Source: Terriglobales bacterium
GTDB lineage: Bacteria > Acidobacteriota > Terriglobia > Terriglobales > Acidobacteriaceae
Assembly: GCA_035651995.1 (NCBI GenBank)
Contig: DASRER010000002.1
Location: 310,001 to 374,000, forward strand
Length of the DNA stretch: 64,000 nt
Reading direction: 5' to 3'
Below the pieces are notes generated by a model. The model saw only the letters and a list, made by a program, of their open reading frames with translations. It ran no database searches and was not told the origin of the DNA. The stretch's first letter is position 1. The number at the start of each line of letters is the position of its first letter. Of the stretch, positions 33,228-42,099 are shown in pieces. The position numbers and the translations under genes are program-made.

Positions 33228-33692
33228 ATGGCCAATGTGCTTACGCCGCCCGTGACCGGTCACGCAATCGATTCGCAGGTGCGCGATGCGCCGCGCGCGA
33301 GCTGGCTTTTCTGGGTGCCGCTGTCGAAGGCGAAGATCGTGCTGCTGTCGGTTGCCTTCGCGACGCTGGTGTTCGCGGTTGGACTCGGGCTGGACCTGCT
33401 GCTGATCGAGCAGCACGAACCGCGCTCGCTGACGCTGGAAATTTCCGACGCGTTTACCGGCATGGTCGCCGGCGCGCTGTTCCTGCGGTTGCTGATCTAT
33501 GGCCAGCGGCGGCGGCGCGAACTGGAGCGGCGGCTGGAAATGATCGCCGAGATGAATCATCACATCCGCAATGCGCTGCAGGTGATCGCCTTCTCGCGCC
33601 ATCTGCCGCCGGAAAAAGAGCCGCTGGCGGCCATTGACGCATCCGTGAAGCGCATCCAGTGGGCGCTGAAGGAGTTGCTGCCGAAGGTGTGA
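33228..33692 (+). CDS. membrane protein with orphan HisKA_2-like dimerisation segment
   Basis: This is a 154-residue protein. Two TM helices (about 36-60 and 72-90) are followed by a helical hairpin whose first helix reads MIAEMNHHIRNALQVIAFS. That closely follows the HisKA_2 phosphoacceptor pattern (H-R-V-K-N-N-L-Q), with H111 as the probable acceptor. No HATPase domain follows: the protein stops about 40 residues later. It could be a phosphotransfer or dimerisation module served by another kinase, or a degenerate kinase. Its ATG is at 33228. Confidence 0.7.
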   Translation: MANVLTPPVTGHAIDSQVRDAPRASWLFWVPLSKAKIVLLSVAFATLVFAVGLGLDLLLIEQHEPRSLTLEISDAFTGMVAGALFLRLLIYGQRRRRELERRLEMIAEMNHHIRNALQVIAFSRHLPPEKEPLAAIDASVKRIQWALKELLPKV

Positions 33693-33693
33693 G

Positions 33694-33731
33694 GCTAGTT
33701 CTCGGTCCCCGGCGCCCGGTTTTTCCCTCCC
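33694..33731. repeat. single-arm AGTTCTCGGTCCCC repeat
   Basis: The words AGTTCTC, GGTCCCC and GGCGCCC sit in 7-bp register just after the kinase-like gene. They match the left arm at 32190 but have no partner here. Confidence 0.6.
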
Positions 33732-33820
33732 GATCCTCCCATCGGCTTGCGCCCCCGGCCGGGAAGACTGGGGAAGCTAGCCCGGCGTTTTCCAACCTCC
33801 GGGTCAGCGCGCAAACAAAA

Positions 33821-33842
33821 CCGCCGTCCGGGGGGACGGCGG
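33821..33842 (-). terminator. intrinsic terminator of the VWFA gene
   Basis: A perfect 9-bp stem (CCGCCGTCC with GGACGGCGG) with a 4-nt loop is followed on the minus strand by TTTTGTTT. It lies 28 bp beyond the stop of the minus-strand gene. Confidence 0.85.
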
Positions 33843-33869
33843 GGAAATTGCGGACTGACTGCTGCTGAG

Positions 33870-35123
33870 TCACTCCACCGTGTGCTTGGCGGTGTAACCC
33901 TCACGGGCGATGACGGTGTACTTCACTTCCTTCCCTTTTTCGTCGCGCATTTTCAGCGGCTGGCCGTTTTCGTCCACCAACTCAACCTTGAGCTTGCGGT
34001 AGGTGCCGTCGAGCTTCGGGTTGGTCGGATGGTAGGCGAGCGTGTACTCGTTGCGGATGGAGTTGCCGATGTCAGCAAAAATCTCGGGGAACTGGCCCTG
34101 GAACCGGGGGAAGTAGGCGCGTCCGCCGGTGAGGCGGGCGAAGGTGGACATCTGGTTGTCGGCTTGGAGGAAATCGATACGAGTCGTGGTGTTGTCGCCC
34201 GGCCCGCCGGTGCAGTTCAGGTAATAGGAGGTGAGGCCGCGCGCGTCGGCCCACTCGCGCAACGCCTGGCCAACGCCGATGGCGTAAATGCTGATGTTCT
34301 GCGTGGCCTGCACTTTCTTGAGGATCTTGTCGTAGGTGAGCTTGCTGAAGCTGTCGCAGCCGGTGGAAACCAGAATGATGTACTTGCGTCCTTCGATTCC
34401 CTCGATGCGGTCAATGGTGTCGTAGAGAGCGTCGAAAAGGTTCGTTTCCCGGAAGCCGGGGATGCGCAGCGAGTTGAGGGCAGCGTAGATGGCGCGCTTG
34501 TCCTGCGTGAAATCAACCAGGATCTCGGGCTTCATGTCGTAGGAAACGACCGCGACCCAGTCTTCCTTCTTCAAGGAAGCGGCAAAGTTGTACGACGCGT
34601 TGAGCACATCATTCAGCATGAAGCCGTAGTTGTTGGAGGCAAACTCCACCAGCAGCACGGCGGTGATGGGCGCCTCGCCCTGGCTGAAGTTGCTGACCTT
34701 CTGCGGCACGCCATCTTCGTAGATGCGGAAGAATTCCTTCTTCAGGCCGGGAATGAAGTGGCCGTCCTTGGCGGTGACCATCACGTCCAGCGTGACCAGC
34801 GGGACGTTGACGCTGAGCGAGTACTCGGGCGTCCTCTCAGCGGCGGGCGTGCGACGCGGCGGCGCCGGTGGCGGCTCCTCTCCCTTCCTCGGCACCGCGA
34901 TGGGTCCGACGTCGCCCGTCGGGCCGCCGGCTTCGGGCGGAGCGGTCTGCGTGGGTTTCTTGTCCTGCGAAGCAGAAGACGACTGGGCGCGCGCGCTGCC
35001 CGGACCGAGCAAGGCCACCGCGGCCAGCAACAGGACGACCGCCAACGCGACCGGAGCAACATTGCGGCGAACCCGCGAAAAACGCCGACTAAGTGAGTTT
35101 TTGAGGAACTTTTGGGGAAACAT
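33870..35123 (-). CDS. VWFA-related domain exported protein (TIGR03436-like)
   Basis: This is a 417-residue protein. A basic N-terminus and hydrophobic segment (about 22-45) act as a signal or anchor, followed by a Pro-rich linker and a VWFA-like domain (about 120-400). The MIDAS sequence is degenerate (LLVEFASNN in place of DxSxS), typical of this family, which is strongly expanded in Acidobacteria. The function is unknown, presumably extracytoplasmic adhesion or signalling. I chose the ATG at 35123, which removes 25 non-conserved residues. It ends at a strong terminator and is divergent from the S55 gene. Confidence 0.87.
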   Translation of the reverse strand: MFPQKFLKNSLSRRFSRVRRNVAPVALAVVLLLAAVALLGPGSARAQSSSASQDKKPTQTAPPEAGGPTGDVGPIAVPRKGEEPPPAPPRRTPAAERTPEYSLSVNVPLVTLDVMVTAKDGHFIPGLKKEFFRIYEDGVPQKVSNFSQGEAPITAVLLVEFASNNYGFMLNDVLNASYNFAASLKKEDWVAVVSYDMKPEILVDFTQDKRAIYAALNSLRIPGFRETNLFDALYDTIDRIEGIEGRKYIILVSTGCDSFSKLTYDKILKKVQATQNISIYAIGVGQALREWADARGLTSYYLNCTGGPGDNTTTRIDFLQADNQMSTFARLTGGRAYFPRFQGQFPEIFADIGNSIRNEYTLAYHPTNPKLDGTYRKLKVELVDENGQPLKMRDEKGKEVKYTVIAREGYTAKHTVE

Positions 35124-35236
35124 TGGAGTCTCTCGCTTGTGAGTCTCTATGCTAGTATAGATGCACATTTTCCGCTCTCGATGACACCTTTGCGGCATTT
35201 CCGCTGACGGCGGAATCGAGCGGTCCGGCCGGTGGT

Positions 35237-37057
35237 ATGAAAAAAGCGGTTGCCGTCCTCTTCGTCTTTGTACTCTCCCTCAGTTCTTCCCTGTTGTTGG
35301 CGGCCGTACAGCCTTCGGCCGGCCCGCAAATCCTGCCGATTGACCAGATCAAAGCTGGAATGCGGGGCGTAGCGTACACCGTCTTCGAAGGCGTGAAGCC
35401 GGAGCCCATGGACGTGGAAGTACTCGGCGTGTTGCGCGACGTGAACGGGCCGAAGGGCGACATCATCCTGGTGCGGCTGCACGGACAAAAGGTGGAGTAC
35501 ACCGGCGTGGTCGCCGGGATGAGCGGCAGCCCGGTGTATATCGACGGAAAGCTTGTCGGGGCGCTGGCGTTCCGCATTGGGTCGTTTTCCAAGGAGGCGA
35601 TCGCGGGCGTTACGCCCATTGCCGACATGCTCGAAATCAATGAGCTCGACCGCAGCATGCCGCAGGACGCCGCTGCTCCCATGATGGCGAGGGAGCGGAA
35701 CGAGGCGAGCCGGACGTCTTCTGCCGGGGTGACCACTCAAGGACTGAACGCTTCGCCGGCGGGCGGCTTGCAGTCGTACAAGAACCTGCTCCAGCCGATT
35801 GACGCGCCGCTGGTGTTTTCCGGATTCAGCGAAGACGCAGTGAAGCGCTTCTCCGCGCAGTTTGCCGCGGCGGGCATCGTGCCGGTGATGGGCGCGGGCG
35901 GCTCGAGCAATGACAAGCAGCCCGAGCCGATCGGGCCGGGCTCGGCGGTGAGCGCGCAACTGGTGCGTGGTGACATGGCCATCTCCGCCACCTGCACGGT
36001 GACCTACGCCGATGCTGAACGCCTGCTGGCCTGCGGGCATCCGCTGCTCAATTACGGCATGGTTGATCTGCCGATGACCAAGGCGGAAGTTCTGGCCACG
36101 CTGGCGTCGCCGCTCAACGCCTTCAAGATCGTGAACACCACCGAACCCATCGGGACATTCGTGCAGGACCGCCACACCGGCATCATGGGCCGGTACGGAC
36201 AGCAGTCGCAGATGATCCCGGTCACGCTCACCATCCACGGCGGACCGCGCCCGAAGCAATTCAAATATGAGGTGCTGAACAACGCGCGGCTCACGCCGGT
36301 GGCGATGATGGCCACTGTCTACAACGCGCTCAGCGGCGTCAACGAATACGGCGAAGAGATTACGTTCCGCATGCAGGGCAAGATCTCCGTCGGCGGATAT
36401 CCCGACGTGACGTTGCAGAACATGTTCGCTCCCGCCGACATGAACCTGCCAACCGGTTTCCTGGTGGCGCTGAACGTGGGCGAGCGCTTCGGGCGCATCT
36501 TCGACAATCCCTACAGCAAGCCGAAGATCAGCGGCGTGCAGCTCGACTTCGACGTGGTTCGCGAGCGCAAGTCGGCGCGGCTGGAAAGCGCGCGCACCGA
36601 CCTGACCGAGGCGCGTCCCGGCGACGAGCTGGTGATCGAGGCGGTGCTGCGGCCGTACCGAGGCGAGCCCATCGTGCGGCAGATTCCCGTGCGTATCCCC
36701 ACCTCGACGCCGAAGGGCACGCTGCGCATCCTGGTGAGCGACGGCGACACGCTGGACCGCATGCGGCGCATGACGTCGGCGTTCGGCAACAAGCTGGACC
36801 TTGGTTCGGTGATCGCGCTGCTCAACAAGGAGCACGCCAACCACCGGCTGTACGTTTCGCTCATGGAAGCGAATCCGCAGGCAATGGTGGAAGACAAAGT
36901 CATGCCGACGCTGCCCCTTTCCGTGATGAACGTGATGGAAGGCATGCGCGGACGGCAGGAGATGATCGTGACCGGTGAGTCGGCGGTGGACGAGTCGAGC
37001 ACGCCGCTGGATTACGTGGTTTCCGGCGCGCAGATGATCACGGTCACGGTGAAGTGA
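35237..37057 (+). CDS. SpoIVB-like (S55) peptidase domain protein
   Basis: This is a 606-residue exported protein with a signal peptide (1-23). The segment GVVAGMSGSPVYIDGKLVGA (about 90-109) is the S55/SpoIVB active-site region, with S96 the probable nucleophile; the family relates to trypsin-like proteases. A long C-terminal part (about 300-606), beta-rich and then helical, has no match I recognise. SpoIVB itself activates sporulation signalling, but here a periplasmic processing role is more likely. It is divergent from the VWFA gene and followed by a beta-propeller gene. Confidence 0.85.
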   Translation: MKKAVAVLFVFVLSLSSSLLLAAVQPSAGPQILPIDQIKAGMRGVAYTVFEGVKPEPMDVEVLGVLRDVNGPKGDIILVRLHGQKVEYTGVVAGMSGSPVYIDGKLVGALAFRIGSFSKEAIAGVTPIADMLEINELDRSMPQDAAAPMMARERNEASRTSSAGVTTQGLNASPAGGLQSYKNLLQPIDAPLVFSGFSEDAVKRFSAQFAAAGIVPVMGAGGSSNDKQPEPIGPGSAVSAQLVRGDMAISATCTVTYADAERLLACGHPLLNYGMVDLPMTKAEVLATLASPLNAFKIVNTTEPIGTFVQDRHTGIMGRYGQQSQMIPVTLTIHGGPRPKQFKYEVLNNARLTPVAMMATVYNALSGVNEYGEEITFRMQGKISVGGYPDVTLQNMFAPADMNLPTGFLVALNVGERFGRIFDNPYSKPKISGVQLDFDVVRERKSARLESARTDLTEARPGDELVIEAVLRPYRGEPIVRQIPVRIPTSTPKGTLRILVSDGDTLDRMRRMTSAFGNKLDLGSVIALLNKEHANHRLYVSLMEANPQAMVEDKVMPTLPLSVMNVMEGMRGRQEMIVTGESAVDESSTPLDYVVSGAQMITVTVK

Positions 37058-37172
37058 TTCGGCGCGGCGCGCGGCCGCGTCCTTCCCCTGGTTTTTCCCC
37101 GAGGGCATACGACCGGGAACGCCTCCGGGGACCTGGTGTGATTCAAGCATCGCGCTTTGGCGCAAGAGGACT

Positions 37173-39470
37173 ATGAGAAAGACGGCGCTCGTACTGGTGG
37201 CGGTGGCTCTGCTGGCCGCGTTCGGCTGGGCCGAAGGAACGCAGACGTGGACGCAGACGCGTTTTGAAGAGTTCGTGAAGGGTACGGCGAAGGGTGTCGC
37301 CATCCGCAGCGACGGCACGCTGGAGCTGGCGCCGTCGTTCAAGAACGTGGCAACGACGCCTTCGACGTACATCTGGGCCATCGCGTCGGACGCGGAGGGT
37401 AACGCTTACGTGGCGGCGGGATCGCCGGCGCGCGTTTACCGCATTACGCCCACCGGACAGAGCACCGTGGTCTTCCAGCCGCAGGAATTGCAGGTGCAGG
37501 CGCTGGTGGCCGACAAAAACGGCTCGCTCTACGCGGCGACGTCGCCCGACGGCAAGGTCTATAAGATCGAGCGCAAGAAGGTCGAGAAGGGCCAGTCCGC
37601 GCCGCCGCCGGCCGCCGACACAAAAGCAGCGGCCGCCGATTCGGGATTCATGTCGTCCGTCTACTTCGATCCGAAAACGAAGTACATCTGGGACATGGCG
37701 CTCGACGGCAAGGGCCAGCTCTACCTGGCGACCGGCGATCGCGGCGAAATTTTCCGCGTGGTGGCCGCGAACGAAGGCAGCGTGTTCTTCAAGAGCGATG
37801 AGGCGCACATCCGCGTGCTGGCCTTCGACCGCAGCGGCAACCTGATCGCCGGCTCGGACGGCAGCGGCCTGGTGTACCGCATCTCGCCGGCGGGCGAGGC
37901 GTTCGTGCTCTACAGCGCGCCGCGCAAGGAGATCACGGCGCTGGCCGTCGATGCGCAGGGCAACATCTTTGCCGCGGGTGTGGGCGAGAAGCGCAGCACG
38001 CCCGCGTCAACTTCTGCGCCGAGTATTCCGCTGCAGCCGCCGCAGTCGATCAGTTCGATTGGTGGAAGCGGCGCCATCGTTGTTACCGCAACGCCCACGC
38101 CGCCTGTCAACTTTGGAACCGGCCCGAGCACGACCGCCCCCGGCGGATCGGAGGTCTACATGATCGCGCCCGATGGCTCGCCGCGGCGCATCTGGTCCGG
38201 ACGCGAGGACATCGTCTACGCGCTGGCATTCGACGCGAAGGGCAACCTGGTCGCCGGCACCGGCAATCGCGGGCACGTCTATCGCGTGCAGGCGAACGGC
38301 GAGTTCACCGACCTGGTGAAGGCGGGCGCGAGCCAGGTGACAGGATTCGCGCCGGCGCCCGATGGCGGGCTCTATGCCGCCACCAGCAACCTGGGCAAGG
38401 TGTTCCTGCTCGGGGCGGGCCCGGAGGCGGAGGGCACGTACGACAGCGACGTGTTCGACGCGCGCGTCTTTTCCAAGTGGGGCCGCGCCGAAGTGCGCGG
38501 CAACGGCGTGTACGAAATCTGGGCGCGCAGCGGCAACGTGGACAATCCCGACCGCAACTGGAGCCCGTGGAAGAAAGTTGACCTGCTGCACGACATGCCG
38601 CTTGACGTGCCGCAGGCGCGCTTCGTGCAGTGGCGCGCGGTGCTGCGTCCTGGACCGACGCCGCCGGTCATCGAGAGCCTGGGGCTGAACTATCGCGCCA
38701 AGAACATGGCGCCGGTGATCGAAGACGTGGCGGTACAGACCGGCGCGCGCTTCAATCCCGCGCCCAAGATCAGCAACGACAACGCGCCGGTCACCGTGGG
38801 CGGCAATCAGCCGCCCGCGCCCCGGTTCGAAGTCGCGGCCCCCGCCACCCGCGATCGCGATTCCATCGCCGTGCGCTGGACCGCGCGCGACGACAACGAC
38901 GATCAGCTTGTTTACTCGGTCTACTACCGTGGCGACGGCGAGTCGGCGTGGAAGCTGCTGAAGGACAAAGTCACCGACAAGTTCTACTCCTGGGACGCCG
39001 GCTTGCTCCCCGATGGCGGCTATACGATTCGCGTGGTAGCCAGTGATGCACCCTCGCATTCGCCCGACGAAGCACTGACGGCGACAAAAGAGAGCGCGCG
39101 GTTTGAAGTGGACCACACGCCGCCCATGGTGCAGGACCTGGTGGCGCGCGTGGAGGGCGGCGAGGTGCACGTCACGTTCCGCGGCATGGACACGTTCTCG
39201 CCCATCAAGCGCGCCGAGTACTCCGTTGACGCAGGCGAGTGGCAGTTCGTGGAGCCCGTCGGCCAGCTCTCTGACGCGAAGGTAGAGAACTACGACTTCG
39301 AAATGCCCATCACCGGCGTGGACGTGAAGTCACCGGAAGACCGCACCGCCCGCGGCAGCGAAAAGGCCGCCGTTCCTGCCCCGAAGCCGGCCGAGCACGT
39401 GATCGTGATTCGCGTGTACGACCGGTTCGACAACATGGGGACGGGGAAAGCGGTGTTCACGTCGAAGTAA
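37173..39470 (+). CDS. exported beta-propeller protein with C-terminal Fn3-like domains
   Basis: This is a 765-residue protein. A signal peptide (1-20) is followed by at least six repeated four-strand units of the type IWAIASDAEGNAYVAAG, LVADKNGSLYAAT, MALDGKGQLYLATG and LAFDAKGNLVAGT. These are NHL/SMP-30-like blades (about 60-420). The remaining 340 residues contain Fn3-like beta-sandwiches (SIAVRWTARDDNDDQLVYSV). Such proteins usually act as extracellular binding platforms. It lies 115 bp after the S55 gene on the same strand and may be cotranscribed. Confidence 0.82.
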   Translation: MRKTALVLVAVALLAAFGWAEGTQTWTQTRFEEFVKGTAKGVAIRSDGTLELAPSFKNVATTPSTYIWAIASDAEGNAYVAAGSPARVYRITPTGQSTVVFQPQELQVQALVADKNGSLYAATSPDGKVYKIERKKVEKGQSAPPPAADTKAAAADSGFMSSVYFDPKTKYIWDMALDGKGQLYLATGDRGEIFRVVAANEGSVFFKSDEAHIRVLAFDRSGNLIAGSDGSGLVYRISPAGEAFVLYSAPRKEITALAVDAQGNIFAAGVGEKRSTPASTSAPSIPLQPPQSISSIGGSGAIVVTATPTPPVNFGTGPSTTAPGGSEVYMIAPDGSPRRIWSGREDIVYALAFDAKGNLVAGTGNRGHVYRVQANGEFTDLVKAGASQVTGFAPAPDGGLYAATSNLGKVFLLGAGPEAEGTYDSDVFDARVFSKWGRAEVRGNGVYEIWARSGNVDNPDRNWSPWKKVDLLHDMPLDVPQARFVQWRAVLRPGPTPPVIESLGLNYRAKNMAPVIEDVAVQTGARFNPAPKISNDNAPVTVGGNQPPAPRFEVAAPATRDRDSIAVRWTARDDNDDQLVYSVYYRGDGESAWKLLKDKVTDKFYSWDAGLLPDGGYTIRVVASDAPSHSPDEALTATKESARFEVDHTPPMVQDLVARVEGGEVHVTFRGMDTFSPIKRAEYSVDAGEWQFVEPVGQLSDAKVENYDFEMPITGVDVKSPEDRTARGSEKAAVPAPKPAEHVIVIRVYDRFDNMGTGKAVFTSK

Positions 39471-39477
39471 TACTCAT

Positions 39478-39515
39478 CTGACGATCTGGCGATCGCCCGA
39501 TGACCAGATCGTCAG
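39478..39515. repeat. perfect 12-bp inverted repeat
   Basis: CTGACGATCTGG (39478-39489) is perfectly inverted at 39504-39515, with a 14-nt loop. Related GATCG words continue to 39521. It may terminate the propeller gene, but there is no T tract, and it resembles the other word-repeat hairpins. Confidence 0.85.
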
Positions 39516-39541
39516 ATCGCCGGATTCGCTAGAATCGCCTC

Positions 39542-40150
39542 ATGCTGCGTGTGCTTCTGCACATCGCCTGGCTGCTGGGCGCCGTGTACGCCACCATTCC
39601 CGGCTTCTGGCTGGCGGCGCATCCCTTTGCCGAGCGTTGGCGGACGCGGCGGGCGCCGTATCGCGTGCTGGCGCCGCTCTGGGCGCTGATGATCTCAGCA
39701 ACGCTCGCCGCCACCGGGCCGTGGCGCGAGGTTCTTCTGTATGAAAGTCCGTTTTCACTGCTGGGTGGCGGCGTGTTGCTGGCGGCAGCGATCTTCGTCT
39801 ACCGGCGAGCGCGCCAGGGATTCACTCAGGAAATGCTGATAGGACGCACCGAGCTGGAGCAGGGCCGCGAGCAAAAGCTGGTGACCGGCGGGGTTCGTGA
39901 TGTGGTGCGGCATCCCGTGTACCTTGCTCATTTGCTGGTCCTGATGGCGCTGACTGCGGCTGCGGGAACGATCGCTTTGTTCGCGATGCTGGCATTCGCC
40001 ATCGCGACCGGCATCTTGCTCATCCGCGCTGAAGACGCTGAACTCGAGCGCCGCTTCGGCGATGAATTCCGCGCGTGGAAGCGGCGCGTGCCGCACGCCG
40101 TCTTGCCGTTGCCGGGCGCGCGCTCGCAGGCGCAGCGAGGTGGAGCGTGA
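39542..40150 (+). CDS. ICMT/PEMT-like membrane methyltransferase
   Basis: This is a 202-residue protein with about five TM helices. The C-terminal signature of isoprenylcysteine carboxyl methyltransferase-like and phospholipid methyltransferase proteins is present: VTGGVRDVVRHPVYLAHLL, then IRAEDAELERRFGDEFRAWK. Such enzymes transfer methyl from SAM to a lipid or prenylcysteine; bacterial substrates are mostly unknown. Its stop overlaps the GTG of the LolC-like gene by 4 bp (GTGA), so the two are translationally coupled. Confidence 0.85.
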   Translation: MLRVLLHIAWLLGAVYATIPGFWLAAHPFAERWRTRRAPYRVLAPLWALMISATLAATGPWREVLLYESPFSLLGGGVLLAAAIFVYRRARQGFTQEMLIGRTELEQGREQKLVTGGVRDVVRHPVYLAHLLVLMALTAAAGTIALFAMLAFAIATGILLIRAEDAELERRFGDEFRAWKRRVPHAVLPLPGARSQAQRGGA

Positions 40151-41451
40151 AGTTCGAGCTGTTCGTCGCCGCTCGCTATCTGCGCGCCAAGCGGCGCCAG
40201 GCCGTGATCGGCGTCATTACGGCGATCTCGGTGGTCGGCGTGGCGGCCGGTGTGGCGTCGCTCATTGTGGCGCTGGCCATCACCAACGGATTCCGGCAGG
40301 ACCTGGAGCAGCGCCTGCTCGGCGCCAGCGCGCACGTGCAGCTCATGCGCGCCGCTGGCGACGGCATCAAGGGATGGCCCGAGCTGGTCTGGCGCCTGCA
40401 ACAGCAGCCGCAGGTGAAGGCGGCGGCGCCGGCGATCTACGAACAGGTGCTGGTCTCGCGCGGCGCTCGCGCGACCGGCGCCGTGCTGAAGGGCGTCGTC
40501 CCCAGCGAAGAGCGGCGCGTGAGCGAACTGTTGAGCTTCGTCACGCTGGGATCGGCGGCGGCGCTGGAGCCAGGCGCGGCGAGCGAAGCGGCGGGCAAAG
40601 GCCCGGCCGGGGGCGGCCGCGCTCCATCCGACCAGGTGGAAGACGCGGCGCCGCAGCCGCTTCCGCCCATCGTTCTCGGCAAGGACATGGCCGACGACCT
40701 GGGCGCGACCGTCGGCTCGGTAGTACTGGTCACCAGCCCGCAAGGCGAGCTGACGCCCTTCGGTATCGTCCCGAAGTATGTGCGCTTCAAGGTGGTCGGC
40801 ATCTTCCACTCCGGTTTTTATGATTACGACAAGTCGTGGGCGTTCACGCGGCTCTCCGACGCGCAGCGACTGTTTGGCCTTGGCGACCTGATCAGCGTGA
40901 TCGAGTTCAAGGTGGACAACGTTGACCGCGCCGGAGAAATCGGACGCGAGATCGAGCAATCGGCCGGCGCCGGGTTCCAGACGACGAACTGGATGGAGCA
41001 GAACCGCGCGCTGTTTCGCGCGCTGCGCCTGGAGCGCGTGGTCACGTTCATCACCATCGGGCTGATCGTGCTGGTGGCGGCGCTGAACATTCTGATCTCG
41101 CTGATCATGATGGTGATGGAGAAGACGCGCGACATTGCCGTGCTCATGTCCATGGGCGCCAGGCGCGGCCAGGTGCGGCGCCTCTTCATGGCGCAGGGCG
41201 TGCTGATCGGCGTGATCGGGACGGCGCTGGGCCTGGTCGCCGGCTACGTGCTGGCGTGGGCCGGCGGGCACTATCACTGGATATCGCTCTCGCCCGAGGT
41301 TTACTCCATCGACTATGTCCCCTTCGCGCCGCGCGTGATGGATGGCGTGCTGGTGGCGGCGGTGGCCCTGGGGATTTCGTTCATCGCGACCGTCTACCCG
41401 AGCTGGTCCGCGTCGCGGGTGTTGCCGGCCGAGGCGTTGCGGTACGAATAG
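40147..41451 (+). CDS. lolC: LolC/LolE-type lipoprotein-releasing permease
   Basis: This is a 434-residue inner-membrane protein. One N-terminal TM (about 22-45) is followed by a large periplasmic domain and three C-terminal TM helices (about 320-345, 370-395 and 405-425), the LolC/E plan. FVAARYLRAKRRQ and ITNGFRQDLEQRLLGASAHV are family landmarks, and the MEKTRDIAVLMSMGA coupling helix contacts the ATPase. It releases outer-membrane lipoproteins with LolD. A Gly/Ala/Pro-rich insertion (about 138-170) is unusual. I chose the GTG at 40147 (AGGTGGA upstream). LolC and LolE are not distinguished. Confidence 0.9.
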   Translation: MKFELFVAARYLRAKRRQAVIGVITAISVVGVAAGVASLIVALAITNGFRQDLEQRLLGASAHVQLMRAAGDGIKGWPELVWRLQQQPQVKAAAPAIYEQVLVSRGARATGAVLKGVVPSEERRVSELLSFVTLGSAAALEPGAASEAAGKGPAGGGRAPSDQVEDAAPQPLPPIVLGKDMADDLGATVGSVVLVTSPQGELTPFGIVPKYVRFKVVGIFHSGFYDYDKSWAFTRLSDAQRLFGLGDLISVIEFKVDNVDRAGEIGREIEQSAGAGFQTTNWMEQNRALFRALRLERVVTFITIGLIVLVAALNILISLIMMVMEKTRDIAVLMSMGARRGQVRRLFMAQGVLIGVIGTALGLVAGYVLAWAGGHYHWISLSPEVYSIDYVPFAPRVMDGVLVAAVALGISFIATVYPSWSASRVLPAEALRYE

Positions 41452-41519
41452 CGATGTTCGAACTTTGTCTTCGCGGCAGCTCGCTACCGGATTAAAGTGA
41501 TGCCGAGAACGGAAACGCG

Positions 41520-41906
41520 ATGAAACGCACTTGGACGATTATTGGCGTAAGGGACGTGCCGCGAAGCTGCAAGTGGTACCAGGCGCTCTTTGGCCAGCCC
41601 GAGACGCCTCCGAACCATGACCACTTTGGTCAGATCCTGGATACGGATGGAACCGTCTTGCTCTGTCTTCACCAGTGGGGCGCGCACGATCATCCCCCTT
41701 TGATGAGTCCGGACGAGGCGCCACCCGGCAACGGGCTGCTGTTGTTCTTCCGCGTCGACGATTTCGACCTGGCACTGAAAAGAGCGCGCGCTCTCGTCAC
41801 GCGGTTCGAAGAGGAGCCGCACGTGAATCCGAACACTCGAACCAGGGAATTTTCACTCCGGGACCCGGACGGATACTACGTCACGATCAGCGCGCTCTCG
41901 GACTGA
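41520..41906 (+). CDS. VOC (glyoxalase/bleomycin-resistance-like) protein
   Basis: This is a 128-residue single VOC domain: a beta-alpha-beta-beta-beta module from VRDVPRSCKWYQALFG to SLRDPDGYYVTI. The typical metal positions of glyoxalase I are partly replaced. The substrate is unknown. It lies between the LolC-like permease and the LolD ATPase, an unusual location since those normally adjoin. The 193-bp gap that follows contains no recognisable gene. Confidence 0.85.
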   Translation: MKRTWTIIGVRDVPRSCKWYQALFGQPETPPNHDHFGQILDTDGTVLLCLHQWGAHDHPPLMSPDEAPPGNGLLLFFRVDDFDLALKRARALVTRFEEEPHVNPNTRTREFSLRDPDGYYVTISALSD

Positions 41907-42099
41907 GCGCCGAGGCCGAAAACTGCCCTCAAAATCCAGCCTTTCCTGCTATCACTTTGGTAACCTTCGGACAGCACTGCCGAGCGGCAGGCCAGCGTCA
42001 AACCCGCGTCTGTAGGGTAGAAAGGTTGTAAGCTCCGCAATATTGCGGAACCCCAGGGGACGCGGCGCAATGTATCGCAAAGGATAACCGCTGCATCCA

